A stretch of DNA of 64,000 nt from Rebecca billardiae RCC1528 (GCA_965240325.2 OZ251239.1:1116001-1180000), one strand, 5' to 3'. Positions 21,983-32,214 are shown, counted from the stretch's first letter. Numbers and translations: made by a program. Notes: generated by a model from the letters alone, not told the origin.

Positions 21983-24829
21983 ATGGCTGCCACCGGGATG
22001 CGCTACACGCCAAGCCACTTGCTCGACGCGCACGCGCAGCTCGTGCGGCATCGCTCGGTCTCCGCGCGCACGCAGGGGGTGATTGTCGAGTCACTCCGCG
22101 CGATCGCCGAGATCCTGGTCTGGGGCGACGCGCACGACCACCGCATCTTCGAGGCGTTCCTCGAGCACGCGGTGCTGGACGACATGATGGCGCTCGCGCG
22201 GCTGCCGCCCGCCGGCCTCGGCCAGCCGGTGGTGGTGCAGCTGCTGCAGTCGCTGTCGATCATCACGCAGAACCTGACCACCGAGGCGTCCATCTACTAC
22301 CTCCTCTCGAACCACCACATCGACGCGCTCTGCCGCCTCTCGATTGGCTTTGCGGACGAGGAGCTGGTTTGTAACTACATCACGCTGATGAAGGCGATCG
22401 CGCTCAAGCTGACGAACACGACGGTGCAGCTGTTCCTGGGCGAGGGCGGGCGGTTCCCGCTGTACGAGTCCTCCGTCCGCTTCGCCATGTCCTCCGACCC
22501 AATGGTCGTCTCCGCGGTGCGCACGATCGCGCTCAGCGTCTATCAGCTCGATGAGAGTGACGTGCGGCGCGCGGTGTTGCGCCTGTCGCCGCAGGGATAC
22601 TGGTCGCAGCTCGCGGCGCAGCTCGAGCGGCAGACGGCGACGCTCGCCGTGCAGCTCGCCTGCGCCGGCAGCGCGCGCCGCCCGTCCCACGCCGCGCTCA
22701 CCTCCGCCCGCTCCACCCTCGAGGACGTTCTAGATTCCCTCTTCTTTGTGAGCGACGCAATGGCGTGCGACCGCTGCCCCGCGGGCGCGGGCGGCGGCGG
22801 CGGCGGTGACGGCGACGGCGCGCGCTCGGGCCCCGGGCCGCCGACGAGCGCCCACGGCGCGGGCGGGCTCGCGCGCGCGCCGGGCGGCGCGGCCACGCCG
22901 CCGCCCGCGACGCGCAGCCCGTCGGCGGGCGCGGGCGCCGGCCGTCTGCAGGCGTGCCTGTCGAGAATTCTCCTCGAAAAATGGGCCATCCCGTCGCTGC
23001 TGCGCGCGCTGCCGACGGCGCCAGCCGCCGCGGCCGCCGGCGCGTGGGAGCTCGGCGGCGTCGAGGCCGGCGGCACGCGCCGGCGCGCGTGCGCGCCGCT
23101 GCCGCTCGTGCTCCACCTGCTCACGCAGTGCATGCTCGTGATCGATGCGCCACCGTTTGCGCAGGCACTCGCGTTGGCCGCCCTCGGGCGGGATCTGAGC
23201 GCGAGCTTCGAGGCGGGGTTGCATCTGGGCCGTGCGCTGAATGCGCCGCACGGCGACGGGCGCGGGCCCAGCGCGCAGCGACGGGCGCTGCTGCGGCTGC
23301 TCGAGGCGGGCGAGGAGCACGAGGCCTTCGCCGCGCTCGCCTTTCTCCTCAGCGTCGTGCGCGCCGGCGGCGGCGCCGGCGGCGGCGCCGGCGGCGGCGC
23401 CGGCAGCGGCGCCGACGGCGCGCTCGGCGCGCACGAGCCGAGGGACGGCCCGCGCCCACCGGCGGTGGCCGCGGACGCGCTGGGCTTCGTGGGCTTGCTG
23501 CCGTGCACGGTGCGCGTGCAGAGCTCGCTGCTCGACACGCTCACCTCGCCGCGCGCAGAGGGGTCGCCATCGGCGGGCGCGCCGCATGGGGACGGTGCGC
23601 AGGCGCCGGCGGCGCGTGCTGCGCATGTACCCGAGGGGCGCGCTCGCGTCGCCGTCTCCATCACAGCAGCCGCCGCCGCGGCCGTCAGCGGCAGTCGCGA
23701 GGCGCGGCAGGCGGTGCGTGTACGGGTGTGCGTGCTGCCCGCCGGCGCTCCGACCGGGAGCGGCGCCGCCAATGGGCCGGCGCTCGGAGGCGCGCGCGGC
23801 CGCAACGGCCAGGCGCGGCAGCGGCAGGGCGCTTCGGCACACCCGCCTTACGATTCAGAAATAGTGGGCGCCCTGCTGCGGCTCCTGGCGCGCGGCGCAG
23901 GGTGCGAGGGCGTGCCGGCCCGGGGTGCGCACGGCTCGACGGCGGCGCGTGCGCACGCGCCGGCATCGGAGCACAGCGCAGCACCGAGCGCTGCCGGCGC
24001 CGCAGCAGGCACGATCCCGCCGTGCCCGATGCACCCGATCACGCTGAGCGCGGCCGTCGAGCTGCTGCTGGTCCTCACGCGCGCTCGCACGGCCAGCTGC
24101 AGGCTCGAGCCCGCGGAGGCGCGCCTGCTCGCGCTGGTCCTCGAGCGCGCGCGCACCTACGGGCTCGGCGCGTGGCGATCGTGCGAGCAGGCTGCGGCCG
24201 GCGCAGGCACACCGCCGGACACGGCGCGCGCCGAGGCCAACCGCAGATTTGCTGAGCTCGCACGCCGCGCGGTGCGGCAGGCGCCGCCCGCGCTCGTGAG
24301 CACCGCCGCGCTCGGCCGGCCGGCCATGCCGCTTGCGCGCGCCATCCAGGACCTGCGCCGCCTGCTGCCCATGAGCACGGCCATCTCACCGCGCACGCCG
24401 CCCAAGACGCAGCCGCACGCGCAGCAGCAGCAGCAGCCCACGCCCGGGCGCGCGGCGCACACGTCGCTGGCCGGAGCGGGGGGCTCGCCGCGGACGCCGC
24501 CGTCTGCTGCGGCCCCGTCGGCGTCCGCTCTGACCGGCTCGGCGGAGTGGCGGCTCCAGCTGGTGCTGCTGGGCGGCGCGTTGCACAGCGCGTTGCTCTG
24601 CCACGAGCCGCCAGTGCAGCCTGCTGGGAGCACACTCGGGCCGCGCTCGGCGCCACCAGCCGCCGAGGCGGCCGTCGGCGCGGTGTTCGGCTTCCTCCAG
24701 CTCGGTGCGCCGCCGCCGCCGCCGGCGGCGGCGGCGGCCTCGCCGCCGCCCCCTACGTCCGCGGGCGGGGCCTCGGAGCCGGCCCCTGCAGCGGCTGCTC
24801 CGCCCTTGATGCCGCCGGCTGGTCGGTGA
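21983..24829 (+). CDS. CLEC16A: CLEC16A homologue (FPL domain)
   Basis: A single exon of 948 residues. Residues about 1-200 match the FPL domain: HSVSARTQ-like start, ILVWGDAHDHRIFEAFLE, VVVQLLQSLSIITQNLTTEA, SIYYLLSNHHIDALCRL, NYITLMKAIALKLTNTTVQL and PLYESSVRFAMSSDPMVVSA followed by VRTIALSVYQLDE. CLEC16A/Ema proteins act on endosomal and autophagosomal maturation and in mitophagy, as membrane-associated regulators with E3-ligase links in animals. Beyond the domain the chain is Ala/Gly/Pro-rich with long low-complexity stretches, but ordered pieces recur (LVLHLLTQCMLVIDAPPFAQ; HPITLSAAVELLLVLTRART). Human CLEC16A is of similar length. No intron was needed. Confidence 0.88.
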   Translation: MAATGMRYTPSHLLDAHAQLVRHRSVSARTQGVIVESLRAIAEILVWGDAHDHRIFEAFLEHAVLDDMMALARLPPAGLGQPVVVQLLQSLSIITQNLTTEASIYYLLSNHHIDALCRLSIGFADEELVCNYITLMKAIALKLTNTTVQLFLGEGGRFPLYESSVRFAMSSDPMVVSAVRTIALSVYQLDESDVRRAVLRLSPQGYWSQLAAQLERQTATLAVQLACAGSARRPSHAALTSARSTLEDVLDSLFFVSDAMACDRCPAGAGGGGGGDGDGARSGPGPPTSAHGAGGLARAPGGAATPPPATRSPSAGAGAGRLQACLSRILLEKWAIPSLLRALPTAPAAAAAGAWELGGVEAGGTRRRACAPLPLVLHLLTQCMLVIDAPPFAQALALAALGRDLSASFEAGLHLGRALNAPHGDGRGPSAQRRALLRLLEAGEEHEAFAALAFLLSVVRAGGGAGGGAGGGAGSGADGALGAHEPRDGPRPPAVAADALGFVGLLPCTVRVQSSLLDTLTSPRAEGSPSAGAPHGDGAQAPAARAAHVPEGRARVAVSITAAAAAAVSGSREARQAVRVRVCVLPAGAPTGSGAANGPALGGARGRNGQARQRQGASAHPPYDSEIVGALLRLLARGAGCEGVPARGAHGSTAARAHAPASEHSAAPSAAGAAAGTIPPCPMHPITLSAAVELLLVLTRARTASCRLEPAEARLLALVLERARTYGLGAWRSCEQAAAGAGTPPDTARAEANRRFAELARRAVRQAPPALVSTAALGRPAMPLARAIQDLRRLLPMSTAISPRTPPKTQPHAQQQQQPTPGRAAHTSLAGAGGSPRTPPSAAAPSASALTGSAEWRLQLVLLGGALHSALLCHEPPVQPAGSTLGPRSAPPAAEAAVGAVFGFLQLGAPPPPPAAAAASPPPPTSAGGASEPAPAAAAPPLMPPAGR

Positions 24830-25036
24830 CGCCGTGACGACGCGACGACACACTCGGAGTCGTCTTCAGCTGCTGCCGGCGTCGTGCATGATGATCGACG
24901 ACTATATTACTGCTGATACGCATCACGCGATATGCTACAAGTCATGTCGTGTCACGTACGACTCATCCTAAGCAGACTGCTAGCTGCTGCTGTCCATCAG
25001 TGAGAGCGCAGTGTCACGTCGCCGGCGTCAGTCGCA

Positions 25037-25849
25037 TCAGGTCGCCGGCGTCGCGCGCTCAGCGCTGTCGCCGGGATCTCCGACCGCCCGACCGGGACGA
25101 ATGAACTTCGCCTGCGCTACTATACTGATGGGCGGCGGCAGACGCAGCGCGTAGCCCTCGCGCCTCGTCGCGCACGTAGTAGATCCTCTGCCCGCCACCA
25201 TCTCGGCACCTGACTTGGCATCTTCATGGCCGCTGTTGCTCGCGTGTTGCCAGCACATCTGCTCGGAGAGCCAGACGCGAGAGTCGTGCGCGCGCCGCGG
25301 GTGCACGAGGGCACCCAGCCGCAGCAGCTGCGCAGGGTCGACGTGCAGGAGGGCGACGGAGCACGCGCGTGCGACGTCACGAAGAAGCCGACACGTGCCT
25401 TCAGCGCTGGCCTCTCCCGTTGGCAACGCCCGTGTGGAAACGCATATGCCCCGAGTCCGCAGGATGATGGCTGCAACTGCACCCGCACGCTTTACATGTT
25501 CACTCGAGGTCACGACGAGGACATGGCGGACGTCCTGCGTGACCAGGTCGTCCACGAGCGACGCAAAATTTGAGACCGTACACGTCGCTCTCCGGTCGCA
25601 TAGCACCGAAGGCTCGCCTTGGGGTGCGAACTCGTCAGCGCTGCATGCGCCAGATGAGATGACGATCGCACGCACCGTGGGCATGCGCGAGCACAGGTGC
25701 GCCGCACGCAGCTCGCGCGTTCGATCCCCACCTGGTATGATGACGAGGTCAACGTCCGTGGAGGCTGACGCGAACGAGCGGCGCACGGCGAGCGCAAGCT
25801 GCCCGATTCTTATCACACCGCATGCGATGATGGCGGCCGCGGCCGCCAT
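25037..25849 (-). CDS. DUF218 (YdcF/SanA-like) domain protein
   Basis: The first ATG of the open frame is at 25849, giving 270 residues. An N-terminal hydrophobic stretch (MAAAAAIIACGVIRIG) may be a signal or anchor. The domain follows: DVDLVIIPGGDRTRELRAAH, VRAIVISSGACS, DRRATCTVSNFASLVDDLVT and VRHVLVVTSSEHVKRAGAVA. The order GG, SSG, D..A..T..N, and VTS..H is that of DUF218, found in bacterial envelope proteins and in plant/cyanobacterial homologues. The reaction is not established. The C-terminal 80 residues after AQLLRLGALVHPR show no domain. A 207-bp gap separates its stop from the CLEC16A stop. Confidence 0.78.
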   Translation of the reverse strand: MAAAAAIIACGVIRIGQLALAVRRSFASASTDVDLVIIPGGDRTRELRAAHLCSRMPTVRAIVISSGACSADEFAPQGEPSVLCDRRATCTVSNFASLVDDLVTQDVRHVLVVTSSEHVKRAGAVAAIILRTRGICVSTRALPTGEASAEGTCRLLRDVARACSVALLHVDPAQLLRLGALVHPRRAHDSRVWLSEQMCWQHASNSGHEDAKSGAEMVAGRGSTTCATRREGYALRLPPPISIVAQAKFIRPGRAVGDPGDSAERATPAT

Positions 25850-26292
25850 CGCTTCGGCCTGCACTGCTGTGCAAGTGTCCAACAGAGGTCCAACGACCAA
25901 CGATCAACTGGTGAGCAGCATGGTGGATGGTCACTGCCGCTCCGCGCCCCGCCCGGGCCTTCCGGCGGCAGCGGACTGTCTTCGCCAGTGGCTTTGTGGC
26001 GTCAATCTCGCTGAGCTGTGTGCGCCTCTTACGTATTCTTAGTACACCGGAGTTAGCGATCAAGAGCCCGGAGGCGACAGTGACTGCTGCTCCGCCAAAC
26101 GGGTGAGCACCGGGTCTGTCTGCTCCCCGTTCACAATCACCGTTGGCAGCCTGGCTCAGCGCGGTTCAGAGCGCCTCCGACTGTCCGAGCCGCCAGGTGC
26201 CGTGAGCTCAGTCTTGTGCGGCTCCGCGGCGCACGATGAAGCTGCTATACTCCTGCGCAGCACATGCCAGTCATCGTCTAACCTGCCATCGA
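25850..26292. other. Intergenic with dispersed repeat
   Basis: 443 bp upstream of the DUF218 gene and downstream of the sulfotransferase gene. It holds a reverse copy of the dispersed ~45-bp repeat (26010-26046). No gene was seen. Confidence 0.6.
26010..26046 (-). repeat. Dispersed ~45-bp repeat, copy 2 (reverse)
   Basis: GCTGAGCTGTGTGCGCCTCT, then TACGTATTCTTAGTACA, is the reverse complement of the repeat at 28554 with a few changes. Its left flank GGCGTCAATCTCGC also matches the flank of the copy at 30861. Confidence 0.7.
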
Positions 26293-27558
26293 TCACGGCG
26301 CCGACGGCAGCAGCGCCCCCAGCTGGCGCTCAAACAGTCGGCACGCGGCCGCGTGCAGCTGGAGGTCCGCGTGCAGCGCCTCGAGCACCGCCGGGTTGCG
26401 CCGCGCGCGCTCGAGCTCTGGCGCGCGCTCGCGCTGGCGTGCCGCGCGCGCCGCCGCCTCCGCTTGCGCCGCGGGCTCAGCCGCGCCACTCACGAGCGCG
26501 TCCGCCCACCGCAGCACCCCCCCGCTCGCCGAGCTGCTCGGGCGGCCGGACGTGCCGAGCCCAAGGGGCACCCGGGCGTCAAAGAGGCGCGCGGTGTCCG
26601 CCCAGCGCTCGACCAAGCCGACCGTGTCGAAGAGCTGCCCCGCCTCGAGCTGCGCAGTGAGCCCGCGCAGCAGCGCGCGCGCGCCGGCCGTGCCGCGGCC
26701 GTCTGCGCCCGCTCCCAGGGCGTCGCGGTGTTCCGTCCACGACCGAGGCTGTCGGCACTCAAAGCCTGAGACCACAGGCGCGCGAGGCCCGCCGTGGCGC
26801 TTGCTCGGCGTGACCGCGGGCACCACGCTCGCTGCGCTGAGCGCCACGTCGCGCGCCCCGCTGCCGCTCGTGCCCTCGGTGCCCGTGCCCGCCTGCCACA
26901 CCGCGCCGCCGCCGGGCGCGTCAGGCGCGCACAGCCGGCCCACGGCGCGGAAGCGGCCAGGCGCCAGCAGCAGCTGCTGCCAGGTGAAGGAGCCAAAGTG
27001 CATGGCCCACTCGGCGATCGTCGCGTTGTGCGCGTCGACCGGCCGCGCGGCGAAGCCGCCCTCCTTCGGGTTCCACCCGCACATCGGATTCCACTTCCCG
27101 CGCTTCAGGTTTCGGCACACGTGAAAGGCGGAGAGCAGGCGCGACACCGGCTCGCGAAAGACGGTGACCCAGATGCACGCGCGCGCGCGCACGGGCGACG
27201 CGGGACCTCCGTCGACCGCGGGGAGCATCTGGCCCTCGTACAGCTCGGCGTCGGAGAAGTGCTTCCACTGCGTGCACTGCGCGCGGTTCACGAACGTGAG
27301 ATGCCAGCAGTGATGCACCTTGCGCCGCGCGCCGCGATGCAGCGCGCGCGAGACGATGGCATCATTCGCAGAACGCGGCTGGTTCATGAAGGCGAGGCAC
27401 GGCAGAGCCGCCGAGTGCGGGGCCGAGGACGATCCGGGTGCCCGAGCCATGCCCACGCAGCACAGCAGCAGCGCGTAGAGAAACGTCATGTCGAGCTCTC
27501 CCCACAGGCTACCTGAGCGGCGGCCGGCAATGGGCGCCGCCATGCTGAATGCTGCCAT
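26293..27558 (-). CDS. Sulfotransferase-like protein, secretory
   Basis: Single exon, 421 residues from the ATG at 27558; an in-frame ATG at 27489 (MTFLYALLLCCVGMARA) begins a clean signal sequence and may be the true start. The fold is that of P-loop sulfotransferases of the Golgi type. CLAFMNQPRSANDAIVSRAL fits the 5'-phosphosulfate-binding loop, although the usual Lys/Gly pattern is weak. ARACIWVTVFREPVSRLLSA is a good 3'-phosphate-binding motif (RxPxxRxxSA). Paired Cys residues (VCRNLKRGKWNPMCGW) suit a luminal protein. The last 130 residues are Ala/Arg-rich. It likely transfers sulfate from PAPS to a glycan; the acceptor is unknown. Head-to-head with the PH-like gene, with 32-101 bp between starts depending on the start used. 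Confidence 0.72.
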   Translation of the reverse strand: MAAFSMAAPIAGRRSGSLWGELDMTFLYALLLCCVGMARAPGSSSAPHSAALPCLAFMNQPRSANDAIVSRALHRGARRKVHHCWHLTFVNRAQCTQWKHFSDAELYEGQMLPAVDGGPASPVRARACIWVTVFREPVSRLLSAFHVCRNLKRGKWNPMCGWNPKEGGFAARPVDAHNATIAEWAMHFGSFTWQQLLLAPGRFRAVGRLCAPDAPGGGAVWQAGTGTEGTSGSGARDVALSAASVVPAVTPSKRHGGPRAPVVSGFECRQPRSWTEHRDALGAGADGRGTAGARALLRGLTAQLEAGQLFDTVGLVERWADTARLFDARVPLGLGTSGRPSSSASGGVLRWADALVSGAAEPAAQAEAAARAARQRERAPELERARRNPAVLEALHADLQLHAAACRLFERQLGALLPSAP

Positions 27559-27590
27559 TCCTATTGTACTGCTCTCGCGGCGGCAGCAGG

Positions 27591-28401
27591 ATGGCTGGCG
27601 TGCGCCAGCGCCCAGGCCCCAGGGCTGCCTCCTACGAGGAGATCAACCCGCTCGAACTGATCGACGATCCGTACTGGAGGCAGCTCCCCGACATCTTGCA
27701 GGCGCAGGTACACGGCTGCTGTGCCCGGCGCCCGCACCGGCGCCCTCCCGCCGAGGGCTCCAAGCGAGCTGAGCGCACCGACGGCGCCCCCGTGCCTCGT
27801 TGCGTGCCTGCAGGTCCTGGTGCAGCTCAAGGCGGACGAGACGCTGTTATGGGCGGGCAACCCGATCATCCGCACGAAGACGATCCTCATGCTCTTCGCG
27901 CTGTGGTCGGTGCTGCTGATCATCCCCGTCGTCGTGCTCGTCGAGCTGGTCGAGGACACGGGCGGCTGGTGGGCGATCTCGTGGGCGGTGGTGTCCGTCT
28001 TCATCTTCGTGCCGCGCATCTCGCGCAGCTCGCGAGTCGTGTTCGCGCTGACCACTCGGCGCACGTTCGTCTCCAAGCGCACGATGTACTGCTCGATCGA
28101 GACGTCGTCGCTCCCGTACGCCGAGGTGCGCAGCGCGCGCATCAAGCTCAACGATGACGGCACTGGCGAGGTGTATCTGCGCAAGCTCAACGACATGTAC
28201 GACGGCGAGGCGTTGCTGCTGTACAACATCAAGGGGATCCGGGACGCGTGCCGCGTGCTCCTGGCGTACCTGCCACCGAACGTGGCCGAGCAAGGCGGGC
28301 TCACCGATACGTTATCGCAGTTCGACGACGGCGGGGACGACGACGACGACGGTGGTGATGATCACGATGCTGCTGGCAACGGCAGCACAGCCACCCTATG
28401 A
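27591..28401 (+). CDS. PH-like (bPH-type) membrane protein
   Basis: Two exons, 27591-27707 and 27814-28401, intron 106 nt (GTACACGG donor, TGCAG acceptor), giving 234 residues. Exon 1 encodes a short soluble lead (SYEEINPLELIDDPYWRQLP). Exon 2 has ADETLLWAGNPIIRTKTILM, two adjacent spans (MLFALWSVLLIIPVVVLVEL and WWAISWAVVSVFIFVPRI), then a beta-rich domain with LTTRRTFVSKRTMYCSIETS and LPYAEVRSARIKLNDDGTGE. Two spans followed by a YxLT-R-type strand pattern resembles bacterial PH (YdbT/DUF304) domains. The C-terminus is acidic (DDGGDDDDDGGDDHD). Role unknown; a membrane-bound scaffold is a guess. Confidence 0.68.
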
Positions 28402-28553
28402 CGCGTCGACGGATATCATTCGTCGTCGTCATCCAATCTGCCGTCTAGCATCTATATGCATATATAGATTTGCGCCAGTGCCCACTGTTGTGGACGACGG
28501 TCGGTGGCGGGCGACGCCGACGTGGATGAGTCGGATGAAGGGATTGACGGCCT

Positions 28554-28599
28554 TACAGTTTACTAAGAATAAGAGACGCACACAGCTCAGGCAGGCGAC
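28554..28599 (+). repeat. Dispersed ~45-bp repeat, copy 3
   Basis: The best copy: TTACAGTTTACTAAGAATAA followed by GAGACGCACACAGCTCAGGC and AGGCGA. It lies between the PH-like gene's stop and the start of the small probable plastid gene. Nothing else was recognised in 28402-28710 apart from short AT-rich sequence. Confidence 0.85.
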
Positions 28600-28710
28600 A
28601 GTAGTCACGACCGGACCGGGGACTGAAGCACCGGACGAGATCGCTCGTGAGCAGCCGGGGCGTGAACCCTTCGCGCATCAACGATTGCCGCACTGGACGG
28701 AAGCCTCGCG

Positions 28711-29043
28711 ATGAGGATCGCGCGCGCAATCCTTGGGCTCGTCCTCGTCACTCTGGCTGGCACGCACGCATACTCGCCCTCTGCTGCTACGTTGGGCCGT
28801 GCACGTTCGCCTCTGCACGTGCATGCGAGTCGCCAGGCCGTGACGGCGGCGCCGCGGCTGATGACGATGGGTGCGCGCGGTGGCAAGCAAAAGGGCAAGT
28901 TCAACACGCCCCCTCCGAAGGAGCCGGAGCCGTTCACGCTCGAGCCGGAGACGCGGAACCGCCTCTTCATTGCCGTCGCCCTGTTCGCGGTGTGCTACGA
29001 CTATTTCGTCATGCACCAGGGGGTGCCCATCTGGGAGCGCTAG
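28711..29043 (+). CDS. Small single-span probable plastid protein
   Basis: A 110-residue frame from the ATG at 28711. The N-terminus has a typical signal peptide (RIARAILGLVLVTLAGTHAY) followed by a basic, Ser-rich stretch of about 30 residues, as in the bipartite leaders of secondary red plastids; cleavage before Tyr would be a variation on the usual Phe. The mature part is short: GARGGKQKGKFNTPPPKEPE, an acidic stretch, then one span (RLFIAVALFAVCYDYFVMHQ) and the end GVPIWER. Size and layout fit a small photosystem or assembly subunit, but I recognise no named family. Confidence 0.65.
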   Translation: MRIARAILGLVLVTLAGTHAYSPSAATLGRARSPLHVHASRQAVTAAPRLMTMGARGGKQKGKFNTPPPKEPEPFTLEPETRNRLFIAVALFAVCYDYFVMHQGVPIWER

Positions 29044-29268
29044 AAACGTCGGTTCGCCGAGCATGCGCGCTCGCCGGCGCTTGTCTGTACGTTGCTCCAG
29101 GCTGGGACTCTTCGCCGGCTGCAGCCTGCACTTCATCGTTCGCGATTGCCATGAGCTCGTCCTGCTACTGCCCTGCCACCGAGGCCAAGCAGTGGTTCGA
29201 GATGCCATCGAGATCGCGTCGCTCCTGCCGATCTGCCGGCCGCGGCGCCTAGTTGGCTAGCGTCTTAA

Positions 29269-30402
29269 CCCCTATTGTGGAACGGACCGACCCCTATTGT
29301 GGAACGCCGCCAGTTTTTCCTATGTAGAGCTCGGATGTCGCGGAGGTGATGAGATCGGCGGCTACCGCCGTGTGCGCCTGGCCAAGGCGCGTCCAACGAG
29401 CCCAAGAACGTCGCCATAGCCCCGCCCCAGCGCCGTCCGCAGCCGATCGTTTGCTGGAGTCAGACCTGAGAATCTGGTGTAAAAAAATGGTTTTCGGCTC
29501 TGTAGGCCGAAGCTTCGGCCGGGAGAGCGCGCTCGGTATTTTTCCGCGGGGGGAGCACGTGCGCTGCCGCACTCGTGGATGGAGCGCGAGTGACACGAAT
29601 TTGAAATTGGGTCAGGTCAGCATGGCTGATTCCTGGGTTGGAGGGTCGAGGACGCCCCGCCGCGGCGGGGGGCGGTGCGGCGGCGCGAGCTGACTGGTGG
29701 CGATGACGAACGCGTAGCCGAAGGTGCCGGGCCGTCAGGCGACGCCCAACCCCGCAAAGCAGCTTCATCGCCTGCCGACCGCGCGAGAGCCGCGCCGCGC
29801 GAAGCGGCTGGGCGCGAGTGGACTACGACCCTCCGGATGCAGCCATCAGGGACTGTGTGTAGAGCCGGGAGCTGGCGTGAGGGCACAGCTTTCGCCGACT
29901 TCGGCTCATATGCCGTGACAACGGGCCACGCTCTGTCGGATGGTGAAGGACCCGACCAGCCCGTCGAGGCCGCTGGGGCTGAAGCCGCGGCTGAGCGGCT
30001 GTGACGGTCGAGCAGATCACACCGACCAGGTCGTGGAGATAGCGCTACTCAGCTTCGCGCCGACCACGCGGCAGGTCTGCATCGATGCGGCGCTTCTCTT
30101 CCTGCGTAGTGGCGCGCCCTTCTCGACGCTCTCCAGCATGCCCTGGAAGCGGTGGTGTCGGCGGCGGTTCAGGCGCCACGCGAAGGCGAGCGAGCGTCGA
30201 TGACGGACACGCTCGTCGACCGCATCACTCATCGTTGAGAGGGTTCGCGCGGGCAAGACGTGCCCCCCGGCGGCTGCGGGGTCGAGGGCGGGTGCCCACA
30301 CCACCAGCGCGCCGGCGAGCGCCAGCGGGCCGACTGCGAACGCTCAGGAGCCAGCAGTGGCACCGTCCTGAGCGAGGAACCAAAATCGTTCCACAATAGG
30401 GG
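29269..30402. mobile_element. Candidate element with 16-bp terminal inverted repeats
   Basis: CCCCTATTGTGGAACG occurs at 29269-29284 and again at 29291-29306, and its exact complement CGTTCCACAATAGGGG at 30387-30402. A further partial copy (CGTTCCACAATA) lies at 30585-30596, with the same AAAAT or AAAAC context on its left. The 1.1 kb between is GC-rich with no frame I trust, so the element would be non-autonomous. No target-site duplication was visible. 29044-29268 and 30603-30860 hold nothing recognised. Confidence 0.55.
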
Positions 30403-30860
30403 TCAGTCGACCCGTCGACGCACCCCGCGGGCGCGCGCGCGCGCGCGCGCGCGCGGGCGAGCACCGAGCTCCGCACCCTCAGAGGTGTATGGTCCCTTTG
30501 GTAGGACCCATGGCCAGTGCCTGACACCTTAAGTTCGCTCGCCGAGCCGCACTACCTCGCCCTAGGGGCGGAAAACCCGAAAATCGTTCCACAATAATAG
30601 GCCGGTGAAGTTCTTGAAGACGCGTTAGTTGCCACTCAGTGGCTATGTCACAGGCTTTTTCGGATACGTATACGGTTAATAAGAACTGCGTGCGCGCACG
30701 ATATACGACGGGCGCTGGCGCGCCGCGAGGCGGCCGCAGCCCTCATCCAGGCCTCGCAGGCGGACGGCTGAACGAATTTTTCCGGCGGCCGGCTACCATC
30801 GGCGAGTTCGGCGACGGCTTCAAGTTCATGGGCGGTGACAATTATTGGCGGGCGTCAATC

Positions 30861-30938
30861 TCGCCTGCCTGAGCTGTCTCTTATTCTTAGTAATAAACTG
30901 TACGACGAGTGCGTCTCTTATTCTGAGTAAACTGTACG
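30861..30938 (-). repeat. Dispersed ~45-bp repeat, copy 4, tandem
   Basis: A full reverse copy (TCGCCTGCCTGAGCTGTCTC, then TTATTCTTAGTAATAAACTG) is followed directly by a partial second one (GCGTCTCTTATTCTGAGTAA). The two share the tail ACTGTACGACGAGT, giving a short tandem array. Confidence 0.8.
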
Positions 30939-31230
30939 ACGAGTCTAGACTGCCGCTGGCAATGGCGTCTCCTCGAGAGGGCAACTGGGTCCCAGCACTG
31001 AGGTGAGACGGTCGGTTCCTCGCCGATGGGCCGATGGCGGCAGTCTGTTTGGCTAGCTATGATTAGTACGACCGTAGCAGTAAGACTCAACTAGTCAACG
31101 CGACAAGTATGTGTCTATAAGCCGACTCTAAGCGCGTCCTCGTCCGTCCAGTTCGGATCAATGATTATTGCATACGACTATTCTGAGTCGCCGGCGCGAC
31201 GAGTTCACTTCCTGATTGGCGTATATATAT

Positions 31231-31587
31231 GTCTAGCCGTCCTCGTGAACGCCGACGCCAACTGCTGGCCGAAGGTGGGCACGCCGCCTGTTGCCGAAAG
31301 ATGTTGGTCGGTGCACGCGACGCGCCACCCGCGTGCGAGCCGCCGCCGCCGGCGACGCAGGGCCACGAGCCCGGCTGCAGCCATCTCGCGCGCCCGCGCC
31401 TGGCGAAGCAGCCAGGGGGCGCCGGAAACAGCAGATCTCCGCGGCGACAAACCCGGACAGACTGTTTGTCCGGGAGCAGCGCTTTGAGGCGATGGTCTGG
31501 TAGAGGGCGATGTGGCTGATGAGCGGCGCTGGCGCCCGGCGTTCTTGTCGTCCTCTTAGACAATCAGTTATTGTACCAATAACCCCA
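31231..31587. repeat. A/B repeat, copy 1 (halves joined)
   Basis: Half A (about 60 bp, GTCTAGCCGTCCTCGTGAAC to GGGCACGCCGCCTG) is joined directly to half B (about 297 bp, TTGCCGAAAGATGTTGGTCG to CCAATAACCCCAC). Flanks are short TA runs on both sides. Half B contains a hairpin CCCGGACAGACTGTTTGTCC and is nearly identical in copies at 35407 and 36416. On the minus strand half B keeps a frame (starting SKRTTRTPGASAAHQPHRPL) open in all three copies; whether it codes is unknown. Confidence 0.85.
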
Positions 31588-32214
31588 CATATATCCTTCG
31601 GCGCCCCCGACTCTGCCGGCGACATCGGACATGCAATGCCATGAAAGTGATCAGTGAATCTGTGATGGGCCAGAGGCTCACAGACACAGTAGCGCCGCAT
31701 AGACCTTACACCTCGCGGATGCGGACGACAGGACTACTGTAAGTGGTCGTAGACCTGTAGACGTAGTGGTTGCAGCCGAGCCGGGCGCGCTCCCGTGCCT
31801 GCGTGTGGCTAGGGCTGGCAGTAGTGGCTTGGATGTACAGCTGCAACCGACAACCGACTAGCGGTTGGCTCTGAACAGGTCTGACACGGAGCAACCCCCA
31901 GTGGGCCGTGAGTGGCATGCACTGTGCTGAAATAACAATTATTATATATTCGTATCTGGCGCAAGGATGCATTTGTGATTTGACCGTAAGCGGGCGGGTT
32001 GCCGTGGCGGTGCGTGCAGTTGCACTGGTCAGGCCTCCGGCGTTCGCTGCGGGTAGTGGCGCCGAGTGCAGCCCTTGCCTGCACGGCCAGAGCCGATCGA
32101 CTGACTGACTGTGCAGCAGCTGTGCAAGAGTGAAGAGAGGTGTGCAACTTGAACTGGTAGTAGCCTAGGCTGGTCCGATCGGGCTGCGTATATGCTCCTG
32201 GTGTAGCACTACCC
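31588..32214. other. Non-coding interval
   Basis: About 630 bp without a supported gene. It contains AT-rich stretches and no repeat I could match elsewhere in the window. Confidence 0.5.

Noticed and set aside
30639-30872. 77-codon frame with NEFFRRPATIGEFGDGFKF-like peptide
   Set aside because: The last part looks protein-like, but its end runs into the dispersed repeat and no companion exon was found; possibly a gene fragment.
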